Below are positions 40,367-48,877 of a stretch of DNA of 64,000 nucleotides, in pieces. Both the position numbers and the translations under genes were made by a program. The stretch is taken from the NCBI RefSeq assembly GCF_005116455.1, contig NZ_SWBP01000001.1:1-64000 (forward strand), in the 5' to 3' direction. Source of the stretch: Pedobacter cryophilus (GTDB lineage: Bacteria; Bacteroidota; Bacteroidia; Sphingobacteriales; Sphingobacteriaceae). The notes beneath the pieces are model-generated. The model searched no databases. It saw only the letters and a list, made by a program, of their open reading frames with translations, and was not told the origin of the DNA. How positions within the stretch are numbered: the first letter of the stretch is position 1; each line of letters opens with the position of its first letter.

Positions 40367-41022
40367 TGAGTTTTGAAGAGTTTTTTTTCAAGAAAAAAAT
40401 TGATTTAATTGCCTTAGCGGCTACCAAACCTGATTTGTTTTTAGAGTTTAAAGAGCATTATGCCTTAATGGGCGAAAAAAGCTTTGATCACACTAAAAAA
40501 TATTGGTTTAATCAGTTGAGGTTGAGTCATAAACTTTCTGAGGAAGATGAGGTTCAATTAAAAGCAGCACTTTTTCCTGCAAAAGAAGTCATTGCTAACA
40601 AACAAGAGCAAACTGAAATTACTACGGTAACTAAAGCTCCAGGTTTTAAACCAAGATTTAAAGCTCCAACTACCTCCTCTCATCCTCCTGTAGAAAAAGC
40701 GTTAGAAGAACCATTTGAAACTACAGAAATACCGGTTACCGTTACCGGTTTTAAACCTCGTTTTAAAGCAACATCTACTCTGGTTAAACAAGAAGAACCT
40801 GAAACTTTAAAGGCAGAAGAGGAAATTAAAGATCAACCTAAAATACCAGTTACTGGCTTTAAACCTCGTTTTAAAGCAGCTTATGCTCCAGTTAAACAAG
40901 AAGAACCTGAGCTAACAATTTCTGTGGAAGAAATAAAAGAGGAAACAGTTAAGCCAATTGGTTTTAAGCCGCGTTTTAAAGCCGGAAGTACGCCTTCCAA
41001 ACAGGAAGACAAAGAAAATTAA
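40363..41022 (+). CDS. protein with four GFKPRFKA repeats
   Basis: A 219-residue protein. The N-terminal region (1-72; SFEEFFFKKKIDLIALAATKPDLFLEFKEHYALMGEKSFDHTKKYWFNQLR) looks like a compact helical domain. The rest is low-complexity linker with the octapeptide GFKPRFKA at residues 94-101, 129-136, 165-172 and 200-207, a spacing of 35-36 residues. The linkers are acidic (VKQEEPE repeated), while the octapeptides are basic. This looks like an array of short linear binding motifs. The ATG at 40363 overlaps the DUF2442 stop; an upstream in-frame start at 40333 would overlap that gene deeply. No family recognised. Confidence 0.72.
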   Translation: MMSFEEFFFKKKIDLIALAATKPDLFLEFKEHYALMGEKSFDHTKKYWFNQLRLSHKLSEEDEVQLKAALFPAKEVIANKQEQTEITTVTKAPGFKPRFKAPTTSSHPPVEKALEEPFETTEIPVTVTGFKPRFKATSTLVKQEEPETLKAEEEIKDQPKIPVTGFKPRFKAAYAPVKQEEPELTISVEEIKEETVKPIGFKPRFKAGSTPSKQEDKEN

Positions 41023-41023
41023 A

Positions 41024-42082
41024 TTATTCGGGTAATATAATCTTATAAACTGTGGCTGATTTAAATTCTTGATTTGCTGCTAAAAATGTGGAAGGAAATT
41101 GAGGCTGATTTGGAGAATCTGGATGGTGCTGAGTTTCAAAACAAAAACCTGTTCTGGCTTTATAAATTTTACCCATTTTCCCTTTATCTAAGTCATTCAA
41201 AAAATTACCAGTATAAAACTGCATAGCAGGTTCAGTAGTATACACTTCTAAGGTAATTGCTGTTAAATCGCCTTTTGCTGTAGCTGCAAAAGTAAAGTCG
41301 TTTTCGTTTTTATTGAGTACAAAAGAATGATCATAACCGTTACCCATCAAAAGTTGATCGTTTTCAATATTTATATCTTGCCCTATTGGCTTTGGCTTTC
41401 TAAAATCAAAAGCACCATCTGCAACTTTTAATAATTTACCAGTTGGGATACAAGTTTCATCAATTTCAACAAATTCATCTGCATCAATTTTTACTTGATG
41501 ATTCAATATATCACCATTCCCTGCACCGTTTAAATTAAAATAAGCATGGTTGGTTAAATTAATGACTGTATTTTGATCAGAAATGGCCGAATAATCCATC
41601 CTTAACTCATTTTCATTAGTTAAAGTAAAAGTAATTTGGCAAGCCAAGTTACCAGGAAAGCCACCTTCTCTATCGCTATTGGTCACTTTTAAGGTGATGG
41701 TATTTCTTTCTACTTCAAGGATGTCCCAAATTTTATTGTGAAAACCAGAACTTCCTCCATGTAAAGAATTCTTCCCATTATTAGCTTCTAATTGATGGGT
41801 AATGCCGTCTAAAATAAACTGAGCATCATTAATTCTATTGGCAAAAGGACCAACAGTAACGCCATGATAGCGCTCAGTAGCGTTTAAATAACCTTCTAAA
41901 TTATCAAAGCCTAAAACGATATCGGTATTGCCTTTATCAGGAACGAAAAAATGAGTAATTCTTGCTCCATAGTTACATATACCCACTTTTAAACCATTGT
42001 TATTCTCTAAAAAATGTAATTGAACAGATTGGGATTGAATAATTTTAGAAAATCCTTCCTTTAATTTTTGGAGCGCTAGCAT
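41024..42082 (-). CDS. galM: aldose 1-epimerase
   Basis: A 352-residue mutarotase interconverting alpha and beta anomers of glucose/galactose. Motifs: LKVGICNYGARITHFFVPDK, YLNATERYHGVTVGPFANRI, NNGKNSLHGGSSGFHNKIWDI with the active-site His, NLTNHAYFNLNGAGNGDIL with the second His, and FCFETQHHPDSPNQPQFPS with the catalytic Glu. No clear signal peptide, so it is cytoplasmic. It converges with the GFKPRFKA-repeat gene, one base between the two stop codons. It may feed on sugars released by the polysaccharide locus to its right, but it is not part of that operon. Confidence 0.94.
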   Translation of the reverse strand: MLALQKLKEGFSKIIQSQSVQLHFLENNNGLKVGICNYGARITHFFVPDKGNTDIVLGFDNLEGYLNATERYHGVTVGPFANRINDAQFILDGITHQLEANNGKNSLHGGSSGFHNKIWDILEVERNTITLKVTNSDREGGFPGNLACQITFTLTNENELRMDYSAISDQNTVINLTNHAYFNLNGAGNGDILNHQVKIDADEFVEIDETCIPTGKLLKVADGAFDFRKPKPIGQDINIENDQLLMGNGYDHSFVLNKNENDFTFAATAKGDLTAITLEVYTTEPAMQFYTGNFLNDLDKGKMGKIYKARTGFCFETQHHPDSPNQPQFPSTFLAANQEFKSATVYKIILPE

Positions 42083-42310
42083 GATTAATAATTTTAGATA
42101 GGTCTAAAATAGAAATAAGATTTAAACCGAGTATAAATTCTCTTTAAAAAGGGAGTCTATTGAGTATCATAATTCATGCTTTTAACATTTACAAAAGGTC
42201 TTTATACAGCCTCAGAAGCCAATCTTAATAAATCATAAAAATTATTTTCATTTCAATGTTAATTTAATATTAAATTTTAATTACATTTATATTAACCAAA
42301 TATAATCATC

Positions 42311-43246
42311 ATGAAAAGACTATATACCACCCTCGCCCTTTGTGTTTGTTTTACCTTCGCGGTAAATGCACAAGAAGTAACTCGCTATTACTTAAATAAC
42401 AACGTACCCACTCAATCTAAAGATAGCGCAACCTACTACATCAAATTTAACGCTGCCGAAAACGGTCTGCTAAATTTTGAACGTTTTTGTATGGATAACC
42501 AACTTAAAGAAAAAGGAACTGTACAAAGTATGCTTACTTTAATTAGAGAAGGAGAAATTACCACATTTTACACCAATGGCAATAAAAAAGATGTAATTAG
42601 CTACTCAGAAGGTTTGCCAAATGGCATGCAAACTCACTATTTTTCTAATGGAAAAGTGAACTATAAAATTTTAAATCACTCAGCAGGTTACGGTTATACT
42701 CTTCAAAAAGAAAGCACTTCTAAATATTTATTTTGCGCTAATGAAAATGATGAAATCACCTTACAAGACGGAAATGGCTATTTTAAAGCTTATGATGATC
42801 ATTTAAAAATAACACAAGAAGGAAATGTAAAAAACACAGTTGCCGATGGCATTTGGCAAGGTTATGAAGCCAATAAGCTTGTATTTACTGAAGTTTACAA
42901 AAACGGTATCTTAATTAAAGGTGAAAATTACGCTGCTGAAGGCAAAATTTATGCTTATCAACAACGCAGTAAAAGACCAGAACCAAAAGGAGGTATCAAT
43001 AACTTTTACAACCATATATCTGCATCAATGCAGGATATGAATTTTAATAATGAAAAATTAACCATGAAATTTATTGTTGATGTTACTGGCAACCTACAAA
43101 ACATAGTAGTAGTAAATTCATCAAACAAAAAAGTGAATGATTTTGCTGTTAATGCACTTAAAAATGCACCAAAATGGAATCCTGCTTTAGAGCAAGGAAA
43201 ACCCGTTGAAAGAGCTTATTTTATGCCTATCAGCATCAAATATTAA
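42311..43246 (+). CDS. TonB C-terminal domain protein with MORN-like repeats
   Basis: A 311-residue envelope protein. A signal peptide (1-20, ending FAVNAQE) is followed by a middle region with toxin_YwqK/MORN-like turns (TTFYTNGNKKDVISYSEGLPNGMQTHYFSNGKVNYKIL, ADGIWQGYEANKLVFTEVYKNG). The C-terminus is a TonB_C domain (TMKFIVDVTGNLQNIVVVNSSNKKVNDFAVNALKNAPKWNPALEQGKPVERAYFMPISIKY). There is no N-terminal membrane anchor of the classic TonB type, so it is more likely a periplasmic TonB-like protein than an energy transducer. It has its own strong terminator. Confidence 0.82.
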   Translation: MKRLYTTLALCVCFTFAVNAQEVTRYYLNNNVPTQSKDSATYYIKFNAAENGLLNFERFCMDNQLKEKGTVQSMLTLIREGEITTFYTNGNKKDVISYSEGLPNGMQTHYFSNGKVNYKILNHSAGYGYTLQKESTSKYLFCANENDEITLQDGNGYFKAYDDHLKITQEGNVKNTVADGIWQGYEANKLVFTEVYKNGILIKGENYAAEGKIYAYQQRSKRPEPKGGINNFYNHISASMQDMNFNNEKLTMKFIVDVTGNLQNIVVVNSSNKKVNDFAVNALKNAPKWNPALEQGKPVERAYFMPISIKY

Positions 43247-43266
43247 ATAGATTATCTTTTTTATTT

Positions 43267-43307
43267 ATAGCCTTCATCAAACTTATTTGATGAAGGCTAT
43301 TTTTTTA
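43267..43307 (+). terminator. intrinsic terminator of the TonB-C protein gene
   Basis: ATAGCCTTCATCAAA pairs perfectly with TTTGATGAAGGCTAT (15 bp) around a 4-base loop and is followed by seven T. It begins 20 bases after the stop codon. Confidence 0.92.
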
Positions 43308-43325
43308 AATCCTTTTTAAAAGAAA

Positions 43326-43355
43326 AAAACCCGCTGCAATTTGCAAACGGGTTTT
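43326..43355 (-). terminator. intrinsic terminator at the end of the PUL
   Basis: AAAACCCG / CGGGTTTT with an inner TGCAA/TTGCA stem. On the minus strand it is followed by T-rich sequence. It lies about 20 bases beyond the last gene of the polysaccharide locus and marks its 3' end. Confidence 0.8.
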
Positions 43356-43376
43356 ACAATCAACCTAAACCTATTT

Positions 43377-44162
43377 TTAATTTTTTGATTTCGAGAATAT
43401 CCAGGGGAGTAACTCTGGCTCTGCAAAAGCAGCATCCCAACTGTTATGATTTGCATTTGGATATAAATTAAGCTTATAATCAGCACCTAATCTTTTAAGT
43501 TCATTGGCTATATTAATGGTAAAATCTGGCTTTACCACATCGTCTTTTAAACCATGAAACAACCATAAAGGAAGTTTATTGGCGTATTTTTTCACGTTTG
43601 ATACATTACTTCCACCACAAATTGCAAATGCGGCAGCAAAGGTATTTCTTTCTCTTCTTAACAACTCATAGGTTCCCATTCCGCCCATGGAAAGGCCTCC
43701 AACATAAAAACGATTGTGATCTAAATAGGATAAATCTTCCAGCTCCTTTAAATAAGACCGCAAAAGTCTCATGGCTTGGGTAGGCTTTCCTCCTTTAAGA
43801 AATTCGAAATTTCTTTTTCCTTTTTCGTCTGTAGTAATTTTCACATTAGCCCAGTAACTATCATCACTACATTGAGGAAAAACGACAACCGCTGGATATT
43901 TAGCTCTAAAAGCTGGATCTAAAAACATCTTAGAACCATGTATCAGTTGCTTTTCATTATCATTACCAGACTCGCCTCTGCCATGCAAAAAAAGCATTAA
44001 TGGATATTTTTTTGTATGATCAAAATTCTCTGGATACAAAATTCTGACCGGCAAAGTATCTCCTTTTGAAACAAATATGGTTTTCACAAAAGCACTTTTA
44101 TCTTGCGCTTTAATGCTGATAAAACATAAACAAAAGGCAATTAATACACTAAATCTTTTCAT
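43377..44162 (-). CDS. secreted alpha/beta-hydrolase esterase of the PUL
   Basis: A 261-residue secreted esterase. A signal peptide (1-19, ending FISIKAQ) precedes an alpha/beta-hydrolase domain: PLMLFLHGRGESGNDN (oxyanion region), nucleophile elbow FYVGGLSMGGMGTYELL, acid in LFHGLKDDVVKPD and the His in NLYPNANHNSWDAAF. It resembles phospholipase/carboxylesterase and PHB-depolymerase-like enzymes used as carbohydrate esterases. As the last gene of the locus, five bases after the GH3 gene, it probably removes acyl groups from the glycan. Its substrate is inferred. Confidence 0.85.
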   Translation of the reverse strand: MKRFSVLIAFCLCFISIKAQDKSAFVKTIFVSKGDTLPVRILYPENFDHTKKYPLMLFLHGRGESGNDNEKQLIHGSKMFLDPAFRAKYPAVVVFPQCSDDSYWANVKITTDEKGKRNFEFLKGGKPTQAMRLLRSYLKELEDLSYLDHNRFYVGGLSMGGMGTYELLRRERNTFAAAFAICGGSNVSNVKKYANKLPLWLFHGLKDDVVKPDFTINIANELKRLGADYKLNLYPNANHNSWDAAFAEPELLPWIFSKSKN

Positions 44163-44167
44163 TTTTA

Positions 44168-46480
44168 TTACTTAACTAATTTGAACGATGCTTCTTTAAC
44201 GTTTGCGACACTATTTCCCACAAAAACCTTAAAATCACCTGGTTCTGAAACAAATTCTAAATTTGAATTATAAAACTTCAAGTGTTCCTCCGTCAGTTTA
44301 AAAGTTACCTCTTTGGTTTCTCCTGCTTTTAAAGCTATTTTTTGAAAACCTTTTAATTCTTTTACTGGTCTGGTGATAGAGCCTACTAAATCTCTAATGT
44401 AAAGTTGCACCACTTCTTCACCATCTCTATTTCCTGCATTCTTCACTTTTACCGTAACGCTGATGCTTCCGTTTGCGCCTAAAGTCGTCTGATTTAAAAC
44501 TGGAGCAGAAATTTCAAATGTGGTATAACTTAACCCAAAACCAAATGGATAAAGGGGATCGTTACTTACATCTAAATAATTGGATTTAAATTTAGTGAAC
44601 CATTTACCTTCTTCTAACGGGCGGCCTGTGTTTTTATGGTTATAATATAAAGGTACTTGACCTACGTTTTGAGGGAAAGTTGCACTCAGTTTTCCAGATG
44701 GATTAACATCGCCAAACAAAACATCAGCAATAGCATGACCGGTTTCTGTTCCGCCAAACCAAACATTTAAAATAGCAGGCACATTTTTGCTTTCATAAGT
44801 AAGATCTAATGGGCGACCATTAAACACCAAAAGAACCACTGGTTTACCCGTTTTCAATAAAGCTGCTAATAATCTTTTTTGAATAGCTGGAATTTGAATA
44901 TCAGATCTGCTTGAGCTCTCACCACTCATTTCAGAGCTTTCTCCTAAAGCTGCAACAACTATATCGGCTTTTAATGCGGCATCAACAGCTTCTTGAATGA
45001 TGGTTTCCTCGGCTCTATTATCCCTTATCATATCTCTACCAAACATGGTGGCTCGTTTCTGATATTCAATATCTTCTAATAAATTAGAACCTAAGGCATA
45101 AATTATTTGAGCTTTATTACCTACAGCTTCTTCCAAACCTTGCTTTACTGAAATGGCTTTACTTAGGTCTGTAGAAACACTCCACGTACCGGGCATATTC
45201 ACTTTACTATCTGCTAGAGGCCCTACTAAAGCTATTTTTGCCGTCTTTTTTAATGGCAATAAATTATTTTCATTTCTAAGAAGCACAAAGCTTTTGGTTG
45301 CCGCTTCTCTAGATGCTGCTATATTTTCTTTGGTAAATATTTTAGTTCTGGCTCTTTCATCATTGCAATATTTAAAAGGATCTTCAAATAGACCCAACTT
45401 ATATTTTGCTTCTAATACATATCTGCAAGCTCTATCAATTTCTTCTTTACTTACCTTGTTTTCATTCAACGATTTTTTTAGCGTAGTCAAAAAACCTTCG
45501 CCCACCATGTCCATATCTACTCCGGCATTTAATGATAATGCAGAAACCTGTTGTAAATTTCCAAAACCATGATCCACCATTTCGTTAATTCCAGTATAAT
45601 CTGTGACTACAAAGCCTTTAAATTGCCATTGATTTCTTAGTAAATCTGTTACCAACCACTTATTAGCAGTAGCTGGTACCCCATCAATTTCGTTAAAAGA
45701 AGTCATTACACTGCCTGCTCCGGCGTCAATTGCAGCTTTATATGGCGCTAAATACTCGTTATACATTCTCACCTTACTCATATCTACCGTATTATAATCT
45801 CTGCCACCTTCGCCAGCACCATACAAAGCAAAATGCTTTACACAGGCCATAATGGTATTTATTTTAGTTAAATCATCACCTTGATAACCTTTAACCATTG
45901 CTCTTGCAATTTCAGATCCTAAGAAAGGATCTTCTCCGCTACCTTCAGAAAAACGTCCCCATCTTGGGTCACGAGAGATATCTACCATGGGAGAAAATGT
46001 CCAATTAATTCCATCAGCGGCAGCTTCTTCTGCTGCTATTTGCGCCGTTTTCTTGATTAATTCCATATCCCAAGTTGCTGACATGGCAAGCGGGATTGGA
46101 AAGGTTGTTTTATAACCATGAATAACATCTAGACCAAAAATTAGAGGAATTTTTAAACGAGAATAGTTTACCGCTAAATCTTGTGCTTTTCTTACTCGCT
46201 CTGGTGTAGTTAAACTAAAAAAACCGCCAACTTCGCCTCTTTTTACCTTATTTTCCAAATCTGAATTTCCGGTAGAACCCGTAATGGCTTCTCCGCCAGT
46301 GAGTAAATTAAGCTGACCAATTTTTTCTTCAACTGTCATTTTAGACATTAAGTCTGCAATGAAAATATCCATTTTTGAAGTAGATGCTATAGCTGTTTTA
46401 CTAGCTATCTGTTTTTGTTGCACACATGCTGTAACAGCGGTTAATACACCAAAAGTTAAAATATATTTAAGTAGTTTCAT
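44168..46480 (-). CDS. GH3 beta-glucosidase
   Basis: A 770-residue periplasmic glycoside hydrolase family 3 enzyme of BglX length. A lipoprotein-like signal (ending TAVTACVQQ) precedes the TIM-barrel domain (FGLDVIHGYKTTFPIPLAMSATWD, SRDPRWGRFSEGSGEDPFLGSEIA, CVKHFALYGAGEGGRDYN) with the nucleophile Asp294 in GFVVTDYTGI. Then come the alpha/beta-sandwich domain (GESSEMSGESSSRSDI, VLLVFNGRPLDLTYE) and the C-terminal fibronectin-III-like domain (YPFGFGLSYTTFEIS). It removes glucose from the non-reducing end of beta-gluco-oligosaccharides. Here it would finish the products of the two GH144-like enzymes. Confidence 0.93.
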   Translation of the reverse strand: MKLLKYILTFGVLTAVTACVQQKQIASKTAIASTSKMDIFIADLMSKMTVEEKIGQLNLLTGGEAITGSTGNSDLENKVKRGEVGGFFSLTTPERVRKAQDLAVNYSRLKIPLIFGLDVIHGYKTTFPIPLAMSATWDMELIKKTAQIAAEEAAADGINWTFSPMVDISRDPRWGRFSEGSGEDPFLGSEIARAMVKGYQGDDLTKINTIMACVKHFALYGAGEGGRDYNTVDMSKVRMYNEYLAPYKAAIDAGAGSVMTSFNEIDGVPATANKWLVTDLLRNQWQFKGFVVTDYTGINEMVDHGFGNLQQVSALSLNAGVDMDMVGEGFLTTLKKSLNENKVSKEEIDRACRYVLEAKYKLGLFEDPFKYCNDERARTKIFTKENIAASREAATKSFVLLRNENNLLPLKKTAKIALVGPLADSKVNMPGTWSVSTDLSKAISVKQGLEEAVGNKAQIIYALGSNLLEDIEYQKRATMFGRDMIRDNRAEETIIQEAVDAALKADIVVAALGESSEMSGESSSRSDIQIPAIQKRLLAALLKTGKPVVLLVFNGRPLDLTYESKNVPAILNVWFGGTETGHAIADVLFGDVNPSGKLSATFPQNVGQVPLYYNHKNTGRPLEEGKWFTKFKSNYLDVSNDPLYPFGFGLSYTTFEISAPVLNQTTLGANGSISVTVKVKNAGNRDGEEVVQLYIRDLVGSITRPVKELKGFQKIALKAGETKEVTFKLTEEHLKFYNSNLEFVSEPGDFKVFVGNSVANVKEASFKLVK

Positions 46481-46495
46481 AATCTCTGTAATTAT

Positions 46496-47155
46496 TTATT
46501 GTTGAATAAGATAAGGAGTAATGGTTTTTGTCCATATATCATATCCTTTTTGATTCATGTGTAAATTATCTTTGATAAAAATATCACTCATAGGCTTCCC
46601 ATTTTCTTGCAACATCAAGTGGTAAACATCTATAAAAGACACGTTGGTTTGTGTCTGTAAATATGTTTTGATGAGCTCGTTTGCATAAAGCATTTGAGGC
46701 ATAAACTTTTCTCTACTCAAACTTGGTTTAATAGAAATAAAACTGATGGCCACATTTGGCATTTTCTTACGAATGAGGCTGAATAGTAGCTTAAACCTAT
46801 CAAAAGTAACATCAGGCGTAGCACCTTCTGCAATATCATTTTCGCCACTATAAATTACAATTTGGCGAGGCTGATAAGGGAAAATAATATCATCAGCATA
46901 ATAAATGGCATTTGCTAAATTAGAACCTCCAAAACCCCTGTTAATTGCCTGATACTTTTGGTAAGTCTTTTCCAAATCTTTCCACATGGTAAAAGAAGAA
47001 CTGCCAACAAATAAAATTCCGTTTTTTACAGGCATTCGTACACTATCGGCTTTTTTAAAAGCTTCAATTTCTTGATAAAAAGGTGGCCTTTGCTGTGCAA
47101 AAGCTAGGGTTGAGCACAAAAAAGCAATTAAAAACAATAAGTTTTTCAATCTCAT
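46496..47155 (-). CDS. SGNH/GDSL hydrolase of the PUL
   Basis: A 219-residue secreted SGNH hydrolase. After a signal peptide (1-20, ending LAFAQQ) block I is GILFVGSSSFTMW (catalytic Ser), block II NRGFGGSNLAN, block III IVIYSGENDIAEG (Asn) and block V IKDNLHMNQKGYDIW (Asp/His). Members in PULs act as acetyl or other acyl esterases. It is 15 bases upstream of the GH3 gene start and one base beyond the GH43-type gene end, inside the enzyme block. With the second esterase at the locus end, it suggests an acylated glycan. Confidence 0.88.
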   Translation of the reverse strand: MRLKNLLFLIAFLCSTLAFAQQRPPFYQEIEAFKKADSVRMPVKNGILFVGSSSFTMWKDLEKTYQKYQAINRGFGGSNLANAIYYADDIIFPYQPRQIVIYSGENDIAEGATPDVTFDRFKLLFSLIRKKMPNVAISFISIKPSLSREKFMPQMLYANELIKTYLQTQTNVSFIDVYHLMLQENGKPMSDIFIKDNLHMNQKGYDIWTKTITPYLIQQ

Positions 47156-47156
47156 A

Positions 47157-48875
47157 TTATTCTACTTTTAAAGGTCTTGTGATGGCAGAAATTCCGTTTT
47201 CATTAAATGCTTCAATACTAAAATAATAGCCTTGCCCTTTGGTTAGACTTTTCATCATCAACTCGTTGGTATCATAGACCAACCAAGAACTATATAACTT
47301 ATCAGGCGCAATACCCCATTTAATATTATAACCCTGGGCGTTGAGTTGTTTATCCCAAGTGAGTTTGGCATCCCTTTGATCATCCTGACGATCTACTTTA
47401 AAGTTTTTAACTGTTGAAACTGTTTTGCCATGCCCTTTTCCAAAAACTCTAAACCCAGAAATAGCCAAATTTGTGGTAGGTACTTTTTGATTGAGGTATC
47501 TGATATATCTTAACTCTACCGGATTTTCTAATTCTAAATAATCATTTGGAGTATCTTTAAAACTATTTTTCTTATTGGCCACTACAAACCAATTTTTACC
47601 ATCTAATGAGCCTTCTATGCTATAGCGATGATATAAATTTGGCATTCGGCCATATAAGTTTGATTTATAATCATGATAATTAATTTGAATGGCATAAACA
47701 GCAGATGGTTTCTCTAAATCTATTTGCAACAATTGTTTATCATCATTCTTTTGGGCTAACCAAAAAGATTTTACGTTCTCGTCATTTACATGATTGGCAG
47801 TAAACTCTCCTACTGTTGATGATGCAGTAACTGGTTTTTTATAAGATAGCAGCATCCAACCTGCAAAATCACCTTTTTTATTAGGTAAAGAAGCAGCATA
47901 ATGCGGATAATCTCCAAAAGAGGTATTGGTATACATTAAACCATCTTTATCAAAACCAGCGGGAAACATGGCTATTCTTCTTTCCCAATTTACATTTACA
48001 GAAACTGCCATAGAGGCGAAATGCCAAAACTCATTTCCAGGACCTAAAACCGTACTTCCATGTCCTGCTCCATTCATAAAACCACCTGGTTTATAAGAAA
48101 CAGGGTTATTTGGTGCATAAGTGTAAGGTCCAAGCGGATGGTCACTGGTGTAAACGCCATCGCCATAAACATTAAACTCTGTACCGGGAGCGGCATATTG
48201 CAAATAATATTTCCCGTTATGCTTAGTTAGCCAGGGACCTTCCATATAACCTTCCATGGTTGACGTATGATTTTCGCCAAAACGTTCCCAACCGTGGTTT
48301 GCTTCGTCTAAATTAAATAGCTCTTTAGTTTGCTCTGATGGCGTAAATCTTTTGTTCTTATTTAACTCTTTTGCCCTTATAGGATATAAATTAGACGAGC
48401 CCCAAAAAATATAAGCTTTATCATCATCATCAATAAAAAGCGCTGGATCTTGTATATCACTAATGATGGATGGAGTAGCTTTCCAATCTCCTTTTTTAGG
48501 ATTATCGGTATATAAAATACTCATAGAACCAGATGGATCTCCGGTTACATACAAAACAGAATCTTTATAATTATGAGCTGCCGGTGCATTAGAGCCTTGG
48601 AAATACCATTTTTCTGGCGTAATAAAATCCCAATTGGTTAAATCTGTTGAATGCCAATAACCCATAGAACGGGTCACAAACATATAATATTCTCCTCTAA
48701 ATTGAACCACCGCAGGATCTGCTCCAGAACGATAGGATATATCATTATTAGAGTTATAAATCATGTAGGTATAATCTAAATTAATTGGATTACAATACGT
48801 TTGTTGCGCTACTGATAAGCTGCTATTTAAAAACAACAGACTTATAAAAAGAAGTTTAATTTTTTTACCCTTCAT
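47157..48875 (-). CDS. GH43-type glycosidase with discoidin and FN3 domains
   Basis: A 572-residue secreted enzyme. A signal peptide (1-24) is followed by a five-bladed propeller with the GH43 catalytic triad: Asp53 in YRSGADPAVVQF, Asp143 in SDIQDPALFIDDD and Glu212 in TMEGYMEGPWLTK. A discoidin/F5-8C-type carbohydrate-binding domain follows (about 345-480; KPVTASSTVGEFTANHVNDENVKSFWLAQ), then an FN3-like domain (about 490-572). GH43 covers arabinofuranosidases, xylosidases and galactosidases; the exact activity cannot be read. Its presence suggests side-chain decoration on the target or a broader target than plain glucan. Confidence 0.82.
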   Translation of the reverse strand: MKGKKIKLLFISLLFLNSSLSVAQQTYCNPINLDYTYMIYNSNNDISYRSGADPAVVQFRGEYYMFVTRSMGYWHSTDLTNWDFITPEKWYFQGSNAPAAHNYKDSVLYVTGDPSGSMSILYTDNPKKGDWKATPSIISDIQDPALFIDDDDKAYIFWGSSNLYPIRAKELNKNKRFTPSEQTKELFNLDEANHGWERFGENHTSTMEGYMEGPWLTKHNGKYYLQYAAPGTEFNVYGDGVYTSDHPLGPYTYAPNNPVSYKPGGFMNGAGHGSTVLGPGNEFWHFASMAVSVNVNWERRIAMFPAGFDKDGLMYTNTSFGDYPHYAASLPNKKGDFAGWMLLSYKKPVTASSTVGEFTANHVNDENVKSFWLAQKNDDKQLLQIDLEKPSAVYAIQINYHDYKSNLYGRMPNLYHRYSIEGSLDGKNWFVVANKKNSFKDTPNDYLELENPVELRYIRYLNQKVPTTNLAISGFRVFGKGHGKTVSTVKNFKVDRQDDQRDAKLTWDKQLNAQGYNIKWGIAPDKLYSSWLVYDTNELMMKSLTKGQGYYFSIEAFNENGISAITRPLKVE

Positions 48876-48877
48876 CT

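Noticed and set aside
45153-45572. 139-residue antisense frame in the GH3 gene
   Set aside because: Antisense to a clear GH3 domain, without family features of its own.
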